DNA of 30,915 bases. It comes from a virus. A program made the position numbers and the translations under genes. This document shows positions 22,816 through 28,668 of this stretch, in pieces. Each line of letters starts with the position of its first letter. Positions within the stretch are counted from its first letter, which is position 1. Where the stretch lies: positions 1-30,915 of the IMG/VR virus record IMGVR_UViG_3300047548_000922; one strand, 5' to 3'. The notes beneath the pieces were generated by a model. It was not told the origin of the DNA, did not search any database, and saw only the letters and a program-made list of their open reading frames with translations.

Positions 22816-22925
22816 AGAAATGGCTTGACAAGAAGGCTCTCATTCTCACACTTATTGCGCTTATCAAAGGTAGCCAGAATGTCGGGGCTGAAATAGACAA
22901 TCCGTCAGAAAGAGAGAACAAGTGA
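22734..22925 (+). CDS. Small helical protein without a normal start codon
   Basis: From about 22752 a coding-like frame reads WQDNEERIIKLLEAKYATY, then ALILTLIALIKGSQ, and ends at TGA 22925, overlapped by the GTG of the next gene as GTGA. Its C-terminal part resembles the next protein (ELIALIKGEK). No ATG, GTG or TTG exists in frame after the upstream stop; the only candidate is CTG at 22734. An ATG at 22751 is one base out of frame and stops after three codons. Either a one-base change destroyed the start, or the gene uses CTG or frameshifting. Confidence 0.5.
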   Translation: MEKRRTWQDNEERIIKLLEAKYATYPVEKWLDKKALILTLIALIKGSQNVGAEIDNPSERENK

Positions 22926-23068
22926 GTGAGAAGCTAACAGACTGGCAACTCAAGCTTGCCGAGTACGTCAAAGAACACGGGAAGCTCGACATCAAGCATG
23001 GTCGCGACTTCTACGGAGACAAGAGACGAGCTAACGAACTGATTGCACTTATCAAAGGAGAGAAATGA
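22922..23068 (+). CDS. Small helical protein (48 aa)
   Basis: GTG start overlapping the previous stop. The sequence MSEKLTDWQLKLAEYVKEHG, then KHGRDFYGDKRRANELIALI, is helical and basic. The ending ELIALIKGEK matches that of the preceding gene, so the two may be diverged copies. It overlaps the next gene by four bases (ATGA). The function is unknown. Confidence 0.68.
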   Translation: MSEKLTDWQLKLAEYVKEHGKLDIKHGRDFYGDKRRANELIALIKGEK

Positions 23069-23358
23069 TCGAGGGTATCGTAGGAATCTTCGTAATCTTA
23101 TTCCTAATCCTAGTAGTACCATACATCAAAGAATGGTATGACAAGAACGATGGTGTACAAGACGACTTTGTGGGAAACCTCATTCTAGAACGTGATGGTG
23201 TTCGCTATACGTTTAATATTGAATACGGTGAAGAGTTTCCTCCTAATCCAAACATGTTTCAAAAGTTTTTAAACACCAAAGATAACATGCTTTATAACTA
23301 TGATGGTGAACAGTGGTTGAAGTTTGTAGGATTTGAAGGAGACATTTGGCTCTGGTAA
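23065..23358 (+). CDS. Single-pass membrane protein (97 aa)
   Basis: An N-terminal membrane helix (IVGIFVILFLILVVPYI, about 4-20) is followed by a beta-rich domain (GVRYTFNIEYGEEFPPNP ... YDGEQWLKFVGFEGDIW). Last gene of the rightward operon; the non-coding region starts after its stop. No function is recognised. Confidence 0.68.
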   Translation: MIEGIVGIFVILFLILVVPYIKEWYDKNDGVQDDFVGNLILERDGVRYTFNIEYGEEFPPNPNMFQKFLNTKDNMLYNYDGEQWLKFVGFEGDIWLW

Positions 23359-23524
23359 TTTTCGGGGTATAAAGTAAGCCTATCACCATCCCTATATATA
23401 CAAACCTTACTATACTGTATTGTATTATAACGATATAGGCTTGATATTGTGATATCCCCATAGCCCCCATAGCCCCATAAAAAGGTTTGATATACCCCCT
23501 GAAAATTGGATAAAAACCTTACAT

Positions 23525-23556
23525 TTATCCACAGAATTATACACATTTTATCCACA
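23525..23556 (+). promoter_or_regulatory. Three tandem DnaA boxes
   Basis: TTATCCACA (23525-23533), TTATACACA (23537-23545) and TTATCCACA (23548-23556) all match TTATNCACA, in the same orientation, 12 and 11 bases apart. Helical phasing of about one turn is typical for cooperative DnaA binding. Confidence 0.82.
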
Positions 23557-23656
23557 AATGTCTTACTGATTATTTAATTTATGTTGGTTTGATGGTTTTG
23601 AAGGTTTTAAATGGGTAATAGAATGAATTTAAGAGGGCCTTCGTAATCCCCTGGGC

Positions 23657-23709
23657 CAAACCTCCCACCCCCAAACCTCCAAACCTCTCTATCCAAACCT
23701 TCCAAACCC
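23657..23709 (+). repeat. Dense CAAACCT repeat cluster
   Basis: CAAACCT occurs at 23657, 23672, 23680 and 23694, with CAAACCC at 23703. The same motif or its complement AGGTTT appears repeatedly from 23402 to about 24095. It has the look of iterons or protein-binding sites. Confidence 0.7.
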
Positions 23710-24011
23710 TATATATTTATAGCCCAATATCATCCAAAACCAGGCTAAAAAGGTTTGTTTATTATATATATAGGGATAAAAGATATCAAAAGATAGAGGT
23801 TTTTATTTGTTTTATATATAGGGAGAATGGTGTGTCTTTCGTAATACCCCCACGCCTGCGGCGTTGTACAAACCGGGGTATACCAAACCTTCCTGATCAC
23901 ATTCTATCAAACCATATATTAATACCTATCATCCCTATAGTAACTATAACTAATATACCTGTTATGATCCATTCCATTTATTTCTCCTATGAAGGTTTGT
24001 TAATATTCCAG

Positions 24012-24072
24012 CGATTTTTTGAAAGCTATCGTAATGTCTAAATTCCCACGATTTTTTGATGTCCATCGTAAT
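24012..24072 (+). repeat. Two-copy repeat CGATTTTTTGA-N5-ATCGTAAT
   Basis: Copies at 24012-24035 and 24049-24072, 37 bases apart, with both blocks identical and the five-base gap different. Related TCGTAAT sites occur at 23641, 23839 and 26504, so this may be a phage protein-binding site. Confidence 0.68.
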
Positions 24073-24114
24073 AAGGTTTTAAGGTTTGAGGTTTGATAAC
24101 GGTTTGATAACGAT

Positions 24115-24147
24115 GACCCGGCCCCCTGCCCTGCCATTACAGCAGGA
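24115..24147 (-). terminator. CCCGG box and hairpin after the leftward operon
   Basis: CCTGC-N7-GCAGG (24129-24147) forms a hairpin just beyond the stop at 24162, next to GACCCGGCCCC (24115-24125). No strong T-run follows, so termination is possible rather than clear. The CCCGG box recurs in five more spacers of the right arm. Confidence 0.4.
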
Positions 24148-24161
24148 CAAGGATCCTCTCT

Positions 24162-24437
24162 CTATCCGTTACGCAAGATAAACAACTCATCTAGACTCTC
24201 AAAACCCTCATCTTTGATTTCTAAGGCACTAAGCAATAGCTCGAATGTCTCGTCAATAAACATGATTGCTTTGGGTGTAGCCTCAACAATGCCACTTGTG
24301 ATAGCATATGCGAGGGGTAGACCTAAGTCATTGTATTCGATAAAGTCAGAAAACTCTGGGTCGCCCTTGTATGAAATCCATAGCTCGCCAAGTATCTCAC
24401 ACTTGCTGTCGAATGTTGTTTCTGTTTTATCTGTCAT
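24162..24437 (-). CDS. Hypothetical acidic protein (91 aa)
   Basis: Contains LGELWISYKGDPEFSDFIEY, LGLPLAYAITSGIVEATP and a long C-terminal helix (ETFELLLSALEIKDEGF). The pattern of a small all-helical protein with LA-x-AI in the middle is common in actinophages, function unknown. Last gene of the leftward right-arm cluster; overlaps the upstream gene by 11 bp. Confidence 0.68.
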   Translation of the reverse strand: MTDKTETTFDSKCEILGELWISYKGDPEFSDFIEYNDLGLPLAYAITSGIVEATPKAIMFIDETFELLLSALEIKDEGFESLDELFILRNG

Positions 24438-24618
24438 AGTCTGCTTCCTTTGCGTATCTGGCTGAGTCTGCTACTTCTTGTAGCCTGTTGTAGAGAATGG
24501 CTGGTGACATCTGAGCAATGTAAACACCTGTCAGGTCAAGGTCAAGTGTCAAGTCATTCACTTCATCAAGCAACTTCTGAGCAACTCGTTCCTCTTTGGT
24601 TAGTCTTTTTCTTCTCAT
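24427..24618 (-). CDS. Hypothetical basic-start helical protein (63 aa)
   Basis: Starts MRRKRLTKEERVAQKLLDEV and continues with LDLTGVYIAQMSPAILYNRL. Two or three helices are likely. The basic N-terminus could contact nucleic acid. No family is recognised. AGGAG lies upstream of the ATG. Confidence 0.62.
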   Translation of the reverse strand: MRRKRLTKEERVAQKLLDEVNDLTLDLDLTGVYIAQMSPAILYNRLQEVADSARYAKEADYDR

Positions 24619-24629
24619 ACTCCTCCATT

Positions 24630-24998
24630 TTACAGGTTATAGGTTACAAAGTCAAGCCATGTTTGCACGGCAGGCGGAATATTCTTGTATGTCTCTTTAA
24701 ACGAATTAGCATCAATCCAAAAGTCATTGTCAGAAATGTAGTCACCAATGATATCGCCATCGCCATATCCAAGGGTAAGTTGAGAAACCTCTTCATCAGT
24801 CAGAACCAGGTTTAGCTCATACATTTCATCACTAATAGAATAGTTATCGCCATCCCATGTTAGTCTGTATGGACACAGTACCCATTCATCATAGTACTCT
24901 TCGGGAGGAAGAATGGTAGACTCGTCAGCACCACGGTTGTAAACGTTAATGTCAAAGTTATCTTTAACTAATTCTTTAGCCATATAGGTCGTAGTCAT
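24630..24998 (-). CDS. Hypothetical acidic protein (122 aa)
   Basis: A strongly acidic protein (LTDEEVSQLTLGYGDGDIIG, ISDNDFWIDANS) with a C-terminal IPPAVQTWLDFVTYNL. The start is uncertain: ATG 24998 overlaps the upstream gene by 23 bp and has GAGTAAAG before it, while ATG 24983 has no ribosome site. Acidic small phage proteins sometimes mimic DNA, but nothing specific supports that here. Confidence 0.62.
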   Translation of the reverse strand: MTTTYMAKELVKDNFDINVYNRGADESTILPPEEYYDEWVLCPYRLTWDGDNYSISDEMYELNLVLTDEEVSQLTLGYGDGDIIGDYISDNDFWIDANSFKETYKNIPPAVQTWLDFVTYNL

Positions 24999-25365
24999 CT
25001 TTACTCATTTCACAGAATTCGCAAACTTTAATTACTTTATTATCCATTTCACGGAGGTAATCAAACCACACGTGCTCGCCAGTGATGTCGCATTCATCAG
25101 CTTGGTACATGTCAATCTCAATGTCGCCTGCCTCACCTTCCCACGGTACCTCAGTAACGTAGTAGCAAAGGCGGTTAACAAACATAGCACCATTAGTGAT
25201 TACGCTATAGTCTCCACCGTCTAGGAATGTCCAAACCCTGTTGTCCTCAATAATAGATTGAATAAACTCTAGGTCTTCACCATAAGTCTCATAGATGCGG
25301 AGACTGCCATGGTCGTCTTCGATAGGCTTGTACTTGTTGTACCACTCGTCATATTCTAGTTCCAT
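24976..25365 (-). CDS. Hypothetical acidic protein with C-terminal CxxC (129 aa)
   Basis: Contains FLDGGDYSVITNGAMFVNRLCYYVTE in the centre and CDITGEHVWFDYLREM ... CEFCEMSKDDYDLYG at the end, giving Cys pairs and a His that may bind zinc. The central region resembles actinophage proteins of unknown role. GAAGAGAGAG precedes the ATG. Confidence 0.66.
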   Translation of the reverse strand: MELEYDEWYNKYKPIEDDHGSLRIYETYGEDLEFIQSIIEDNRVWTFLDGGDYSVITNGAMFVNRLCYYVTEVPWEGEAGDIEIDMYQADECDITGEHVWFDYLREMDNKVIKVCEFCEMSKDDYDLYG

Positions 25366-25401
25366 AGTGCTCTCTCTTCACTAGTAGGTATATTCAGTTT
25401 A

Positions 25402-25626
25402 TCAGGCTACAAGCTTTTTGTCAATAAGGTCTGGTTGAAAACCTGCCCACCATTCGCCATCGTAATTCACTACAGGAGCTGCTTTGAACCCATTTTCGAT
25501 CAGGGTATCTAGAGCATCTGGATCTTTAGTAATATCAACAGTGTTATACTCTACCCCTTTCGCATCTAAATAATTCTTTGTTGCATTGCACTGTACGCAA
25601 TTAGGTTTTGTATAAACTGTGACCAT
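25402..25626 (-). CDS. nrdH: NrdH-type glutaredoxin
   Basis: NrdH passes electrons to class Ib ribonucleotide reductase. The 74-residue protein has MVTVYTKPNCVQCNATKNYL with the active CVQC at about residues 10-13, the TDP-like VDITKDPDAL, the cis-Pro region AAPVVNYDGEWWAGFQPD and the short length typical of NrdH. It should re-reduce the C-terminal CVSC of the NrdE encoded at 2500. AGGAGGAG eight bases upstream is the strongest ribosome site in the window. Confidence 0.93.
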   Translation of the reverse strand: MVTVYTKPNCVQCNATKNYLDAKGVEYNTVDITKDPDALDTLIENGFKAAPVVNYDGEWWAGFQPDLIDKKLVA

Positions 25627-25656
25627 AAGATCTCCTCCTGTGTTGTTGTTATTCTA

Positions 25657-25866
25657 TTATACTACATATGACTGTTGTATATGATCTGACGCATACCGCT
25701 GGTAATCTGCCCATGCAGTCTCGCCCCAAAAATATTTGGATCTTAATCCTGTTACATCAACACGATAATAAAAGTCACGATAGTCGTGTGCCTCGTAAAC
25801 CTCTACGCCACCTTGGTGAAAGATCCTGTGCCAATGCTGTTCGCTAGCTTTAGGCCTTGCAGCCAT
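25657..25866 (-). CDS. Hypothetical aromatic-rich protein (69 aa)
   Basis: Contains QHWHRIFHQGGVEVYEAHDYRDFYYRV and SKYFWGETAWADYQRYA, an unusual density of Tyr, Trp and His. AAGGAG, which lies just after the stop of the upstream gene, serves as ribosome site. TATAAT within its 3' end (25656-25661) might start an nrdH transcript. Confidence 0.62.
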   Translation of the reverse strand: MAARPKASEQHWHRIFHQGGVEVYEAHDYRDFYYRVDVTGLRSKYFWGETAWADYQRYASDHIQQSYVV

Positions 25867-25876
25867 TATTATCTCC

Positions 25877-26023
25877 TTATTTATTTAATGAATTAAGTTG
25901 TTGTACAGCAAGCCAACCCATTTCACCGCTAGGGTCATACTCTTGCTCACCTTCACAGATAGCACAGAATGGTGTGCAATCGTAAGCTCCCTCATGTGCA
26001 GGGCAGTCAATCATTTGAGCCAT
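25877..26023 (-). CDS. Small Cys-rich protein (48 aa)
   Basis: ATG 26023 shares a base with the stop of the upstream gene (TAATG). The protein begins MAQMIDCPAHEGAYDC and continues TPFCAICEGEQEYDPSG, with four Cys (7, 16, 20, 23) and one His in a likely zinc site, then a short helix. No named family is recognised. Confidence 0.65.
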   Translation of the reverse strand: MAQMIDCPAHEGAYDCTPFCAICEGEQEYDPSGEMGWLAVQQLNSLNK

Positions 26024-26193
26024 TAGAATTCCTCAAGTGTATCTATACAATTAGCAGGTGTCTCTTCACCAAACATAGCGTCAGCCTCTTCAGTTGTTAA
26101 CCAAATAACTCCAGGAGGGTTGGGGGTATAAAAGTATTCAGCCCTAGACATATCTAAATAAAGAACGTCTGCCTCTAACTCATTCCTCTTCAT
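26023..26193 (-). CDS. Hypothetical protein (56 aa)
   Basis: Contains ELEADVLYLDMSRAEYFYTP and PPGVIWLTTEEADAMFG. The start at 26193 overlaps the previous gene by 14 bp; in-frame ATGs at 26235 and 26223 would lie deeper inside it, and no ribosome site settles the choice. Function unknown. Confidence 0.58.
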   Translation of the reverse strand: MKRNELEADVLYLDMSRAEYFYTPNPPGVIWLTTEEADAMFGEETPANCIDTLEEF

Positions 26194-26344
26194 CTTCTTC
26201 CATTTCTTCAACGGTAATGTCATAGACTCCGTCATACATGAGTTCGTCTTCCCATTCCCAACCCTTAGCTTCTGCTTCTTCGGGGGTATCAGCTTCTACC
26301 TCGCCACAAAAGGTAACGGTAGTAGTTACATAAAACTTAGCCAT
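26180..26344 (-). CDS. Conserved small acidic protein (54 aa)
   Basis: MAKFYVTTTVTFCGEVEADTP followed by an acidic tail (VEEMEEDEEE). The beta-strand start with E-V-E-A and a Trp/Glu-rich middle is a known actinophage small-protein pattern without a function. ATG shares a base with the upstream stop (TAATG). Confidence 0.68.
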   Translation of the reverse strand: MAKFYVTTTVTFCGEVEADTPEEAEAKGWEWEDELMYDGVYDITVEEMEEDEEE

Positions 26345-26442
26345 TAGACATCCTTAAGCATTTCAAGTAGTTCGTCTACTTGTTCGTTGGATAGATTATC
26401 AATTACATCTTGATTAATAACATTAGCAAATAAGTTTTCCAT
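26344..26442 (-). CDS. Leaderless 32-aa protein
   Basis: The ATG at 26442 lies six bases after CATAAT of a well-formed promoter. The peptide MENLFANVINQDVIDNLSNE then QVDELLEMLKDV is an amphipathic helical pair. It is the first gene of the operon running left to 24162. No ribosome site is present. Confidence 0.6.
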   Translation of the reverse strand: MENLFANVINQDVIDNLSNEQVDELLEMLKDV

Positions 26443-26448
26443 ATACCC

Positions 26449-26477
26449 ATTATGGCAGATACCACTGACAATGTCAA
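26449..26477 (-). promoter_or_regulatory. Right-arm regulon promoter 1 (leaderless)
   Basis: Minus strand: TTGACA (26477-26472), 17-base spacer, CATAAT (26454-26449), six bases to ATG 26442. The -35 box starts the shared element TTGACATTGTCAGTGGTAT. Confidence 0.85.
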
Positions 26478-26546
26478 TAGATTTCTGGGAAATTTTTTGC
26501 ACTATCGTAATTAAAATTTTATGAATAACAGTCTAAATAAAAATGG

Positions 26547-26557
26547 GACCCGGCCCC
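26547..26557 (-). repeat. CCCGG spacer box
   Basis: GACCCGGCCCC on the plus strand, just after tRNA-Trp. Related boxes: 24115, 27809 (inverted), 28578, 29477 and 30297, each between a gene end and a regulon promoter. On the minus strand this copy is followed by ATTTTTATTT, which is terminator-like. Confidence 0.55.
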
Positions 26558-26563
26558 GATCCG

Positions 26564-26634
26564 CACCCCTCCGAGGAATCGAACCCCGATTTACAGATTT
26601 GGAGGCTGTCGTGTTACCATTACACTAGAGAGAT
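26564..26634 (-). tRNA. tRNA-Trp (CCA)
   Basis: Minus strand: acceptor ATCTCTC/GAGGGGT (two G-T pairs), D-arm GTGT/ACAC, anticodon stem ACAGC/TCTGT with loop CTCCAAA giving CCA, and T-arm CGGGG-TTCGATT-CCTCG. The base pair closing the anticodon loop is mismatched (C-T). No CCA end is encoded. It follows the DUF932 gene and the stem-loop at 26637. Confidence 0.85.
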
Positions 26635-26636
26635 AT

Positions 26637-26660
26637 AGGCAGTTTATTCTCATGCCTAGG
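26637..26660 (-). repeat. Copy 2 of the recurrent stem-loop (AGGCA/TGCCT variant)
   Basis: Minus strand: CCT-AGGCA-N6-TAAAC-TGCCT. The stem changes to AGGCA/TGCCT while the loop end TAAAC is kept, which is compensatory change. It lies between the DUF932 stop and tRNA-Trp. Confidence 0.75.
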
Positions 26661-26669
26661 AGTGTACCG

Positions 26670-27692
26670 TTATACGGCTACAGCGTGCTGAACTACCTTG
26701 AGTAGGCGGTTCTTCTCTGCATTGATAGCAGGGTCGAAACCACTAGCAGAGGCAAGAACAGATTCGTTGTTACCCTTGCGAGCCATGCGATACCAGTCGA
26801 GACGCTCAGTCATTGCATTGAAAGCACCCCAAGCGGTTCCAGCAATAGTGTGGTTGAACTCACCCGTGTAAATGTCTTCAATGATTTCTAGCTTGGTCTG
26901 CCACTTAGACAAAGCACCCTTAGCATCTTTCTCTGGCATAGGGTAAGCCATGCGAAGAATGTCTTGGAACTTGTCGTTAGTGATTTCCTGTTGAATCATT
27001 TCCTGAGCCAACTTATCAAACTCATCCATGTAGGCGTTAGCTAAGCCAAGAGCCTCACGAGCTGCTTGCACTTTGCCCTCAGCTGTCTGAGTGTGACGAA
27101 TCTTGAATGATTGCTTGACACCACGATTACGACCAACACCACCACCAAGAGCGAGGTTGAGAGTGTTTGCACAAACAACACGCACAGGTGTGATGCTTGC
27201 CTGAATAGCAACAGAACCGTCATGAGATGTGTTTACCAAGAGGTAGGTTTTGACCTTGTCACCAACACCCTTTTCGTCAATAATGGTCTCACGCTCAAGA
27301 GCGATTGCACCAAATACCTGACGACCACCCTTGATGCTACCAGCAGTCTCCCAGCGACCACCACCGTCTAGGATGTTGTCACCAAATGAGAACAGTTCCT
27401 CATTCTGCAATGTGCGGTAACGCTCACCAACTACACCAAGAACGTCAGTCTGAGTCTTGTCGAATGGGTTAGTGCGTGCAACAAAATAATTAGTCTTGTC
27501 ACTTGAGAAACCTTCTGGCAGGGGTACTTCTTCAAGACGTACATTCCAGTCATTGAGTGATGCCAACTCTAGCATCTTAGTTGTGTTTACTTCTTCCTCG
27601 AATACAGTTCCCAAACCATGCCATGCAGGTTCGCGGAATGATGCAAAGGTAGCTTTACCTGTAACGGAATCGATTTCTAGTTCGTGAGCCAT
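26670..27692 (-). CDS. DUF932 (phage/plasmid-like) protein
   Basis: The protein starts MAHELEIDSVTGKATFASFR and contains REPAWHGLGTVFEEEV (about 20-35), ERYRTLQNEELFSF, CANTLNLAL and a C-terminal WYRMARKGNNESVLA. This is the DUF932 / phage-plasmid primase-like TIGR03299 family found in phages, plasmids and mobile elements. At 340 residues it is a normal length. Its biochemical role is not established; links to replication or anti-defence have been suggested for relatives. ATG 27692 is eight bases from AAAGG and preferred to GTG 27701. Driven by a regulon promoter. Confidence 0.85.
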   Translation of the reverse strand: MAHELEIDSVTGKATFASFREPAWHGLGTVFEEEVNTTKMLELASLNDWNVRLEEVPLPEGFSSDKTNYFVARTNPFDKTQTDVLGVVGERYRTLQNEELFSFGDNILDGGGRWETAGSIKGGRQVFGAIALERETIIDEKGVGDKVKTYLLVNTSHDGSVAIQASITPVRVVCANTLNLALGGGVGRNRGVKQSFKIRHTQTAEGKVQAAREALGLANAYMDEFDKLAQEMIQQEITNDKFQDILRMAYPMPEKDAKGALSKWQTKLEIIEDIYTGEFNHTIAGTAWGAFNAMTERLDWYRMARKGNNESVLASASGFDPAINAEKNRLLKVVQHAVAV

Positions 27693-27732
27693 GGGCTTCA
27701 CCTTTCTTTTAGTGGACTTGCTTACTTATATA

Positions 27733-27761
27733 AGTATGACAGATACCACCGACATTGTCAA
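27733..27761 (-). promoter_or_regulatory. Right-arm regulon promoter 2 (DUF932)
   Basis: Minus strand: TTGACA (27761-27756), 17-base spacer, CATACT (27738-27733). The -35 region reads TTGACAATGTCGGTGGTAT. The leader is about 30 bases with a ribosome site. Confidence 0.86.
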
Positions 27762-27808
27762 TAGTTTTAGGAAACATTTTTTAACTTCGTAACCTGATCG
27801 TTACATTT

Positions 27809-27819
27809 GGGGCCGGGCC
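27809..27819. repeat. CCCGG spacer box (inverted orientation)
   Basis: GGGGCCGGGCC on the plus strand; its complement GGCCCGGCCCC matches the other spacer boxes. Confidence 0.5.
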
Positions 27820-27832
27820 GCCAATAGAAAGA

Positions 27833-27858
27833 GAGCAGTTTACGTGGACGTGCTCAGG
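27833..27858 (-). repeat. Copy 3 of the recurrent stem-loop
   Basis: Minus strand: CCT-GAGCA-N8-TAAAC-TGCTC. The loop is two bases longer than in the other copies; the stem is intact. It lies between the stop at 27912 and the DUF932 promoter. Confidence 0.76.
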
Positions 27859-27911
27859 TCCCTTATCGGCGGTAGGGGAAAAGAAAGGAATAAGAACCCC
27901 TACGGCCAAAT

Positions 27912-28115
27912 CTATTCTAGAACAAACTCAGCTGTTGTGTTTGCCTCGATGTGCTCTACAGTGTCTAGGTCCGCTTCAGTGATATCAAACTGAGGATAGT
28001 CATCGATATCCATGTGGCCTTGGGAGACGTGGAATATTGCAAGAGCTTCATCCTCACTATTGGCCCTCACTTCGAATGCCTCGCCACTAGTGATGTAGTA
28101 TAGGCCTTTAGTCAT
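27912..28115 (-). CDS. Hypothetical acidic protein (67 aa)
   Basis: GGAGGTG seven bases before ATG 28115 decides this start over the longer frame to 28196. The product MTKGLYYITSGEAFEVRANSE is followed by DEALAIFHVSQGHMDI and an acidic tail. The strand-strand-helix start (EVRANSEDEALAIF) is typical of small actinophage proteins of unknown role. It overlaps the upstream gene by eight bases. Confidence 0.68.
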   Translation of the reverse strand: MTKGLYYITSGEAFEVRANSEDEALAIFHVSQGHMDIDDYPQFDITEADLDTVEHIEANTTAEFVLE

Positions 28116-28251
28116 ATTGGGCACCTCCAGTGCAGTCGTCATATGGGTTTTCATTACCCTCGTTATCTTCACAGCAACAGAAACCAAACTCTTCAACCTG
28201 TGTCTTGTGAGTCAACTCAGCTAGGTCTGACCAGTACATAACCTTAGACAT
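28108..28251 (-). CDS. Small Cys-rich protein (47 aa)
   Basis: Reads MSKVMYWSDLAELTHKTQVE then EFGFCCCEDNEGNENPYDDC. A Cys triplet and a later Cys suggest metal binding, with an acidic C-terminus. It overlaps the genes on both sides by eight bases, with its ribosome site inside the upstream gene. No family is recognised. Confidence 0.62.
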   Translation of the reverse strand: MSKVMYWSDLAELTHKTQVEEFGFCCCEDNEGNENPYDDCTGGAQYD

Positions 28252-28483
28252 AGTCTGCCTCCAAAGCTTCTACTTGTTCGTCATCTCCGTCAAGCACGGC
28301 CATGATGTATTCAACACGTGTATAGTCATACATGTCGGCTGCGATTGAACGTTGTTGTTCAGTCAAGTCTTCTGGGTTATAAAGAATAATACCCTCGCCC
28401 CCATAGGAACCGTCATCACTAGCCCATGCCTGCTCAAAGTCATTGAATCGAAGGTAACCACCTTCTGGAATACGAATATCCAT
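28244..28483 (-). CDS. Hypothetical acidic protein (79 aa)
   Basis: ATG 28483 has AAAGGG seven bases upstream. Protein: MDIRIPEGGYLRFNDFEQAW, ASDDGSYGGEGIILYNPEDL, then a helical part DEQVEALEADYV. The order suggests a small beta sheet followed by helices. It is the first gene of the three-gene operon driven by regulon promoter 3. The function is unknown. Confidence 0.67.
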   Translation of the reverse strand: MDIRIPEGGYLRFNDFEQAWASDDGSYGGEGIILYNPEDLTEQQRSIAADMYDYTRVEYIMAVLDGDDEQVEALEADYV

Positions 28484-28511
28484 ATCAAACCCTTTCTTAG
28501 TTGATATATCA

Positions 28512-28540
28512 AGTATGACACATACCACGGACATTGTCAA
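28512..28540 (-). promoter_or_regulatory. Right-arm regulon promoter 3
   Basis: Minus strand: TTGACA (28540-28535), 17-base spacer, CATACT (28517-28512). The -35 region reads TTGACAATGTCCGTGGTAT. Confidence 0.86.
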
Positions 28541-28577
28541 GCATTTTCTTAAACTTTCTTAAAGGCGGATCTAGATC

Positions 28578-28587
28578 GACCCGGCCC
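28578..28587 (-). repeat. CCCGG spacer box
   Basis: GACCCGGCCC on the plus strand, between stem-loop copy 4 and regulon promoter 3. Confidence 0.5.
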
Positions 28588-28626
28588 AATCCCCAACTCT
28601 CTGGACAAACCTATGAATTGGGGTGG

Positions 28627-28650
28627 GAGCAGTTTTACAACTTGCTTAGG
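28627..28650 (-). repeat. Copy 4 of the recurrent stem-loop
   Basis: Minus strand: CCT-AAGCA-N5-TAAAAC-TGCTC. Four stem pairs remain (AGCA/TGCT). It lies just after the stop at 28669. Confidence 0.75.
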
Positions 28651-28668
28651 TTGTGACTGGGAAGGGGA

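Larger units (their letters stand above)
23359..24161 (+). other. 800-base non-coding convergence zone, candidate replication origin
   Basis: No credible gene lies here on either strand. Rightward genes end at 23358 and leftward genes end at 24162, so transcription converges. The zone is AT-rich with short GC patches. It holds three tandem DnaA boxes (23525-23556), well over a dozen AAACCT/AGGTTT repeats in both orientations, TATATATAGGGA repeats near 23765 and 23815 with an inverted copy near 23389, and a 37-base-period repeat (24012-24072). These are features expected of an origin. Confidence 0.65.

Noticed and set aside
22822-22827. TTGACA at this site as a promoter
   Set aside because: It lies in a coding frame and has no -10 box at a usable distance.
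23657-23709. CRISPR-like array
   Set aside because: Repeats are only seven bases with irregular gaps; no spacer-repeat structure exists.
23832-24041. 69-codon plus-strand frame in the origin zone
   Set aside because: No ribosome site, low-complexity Ile/Pro-rich translation, and it runs through the repeats.
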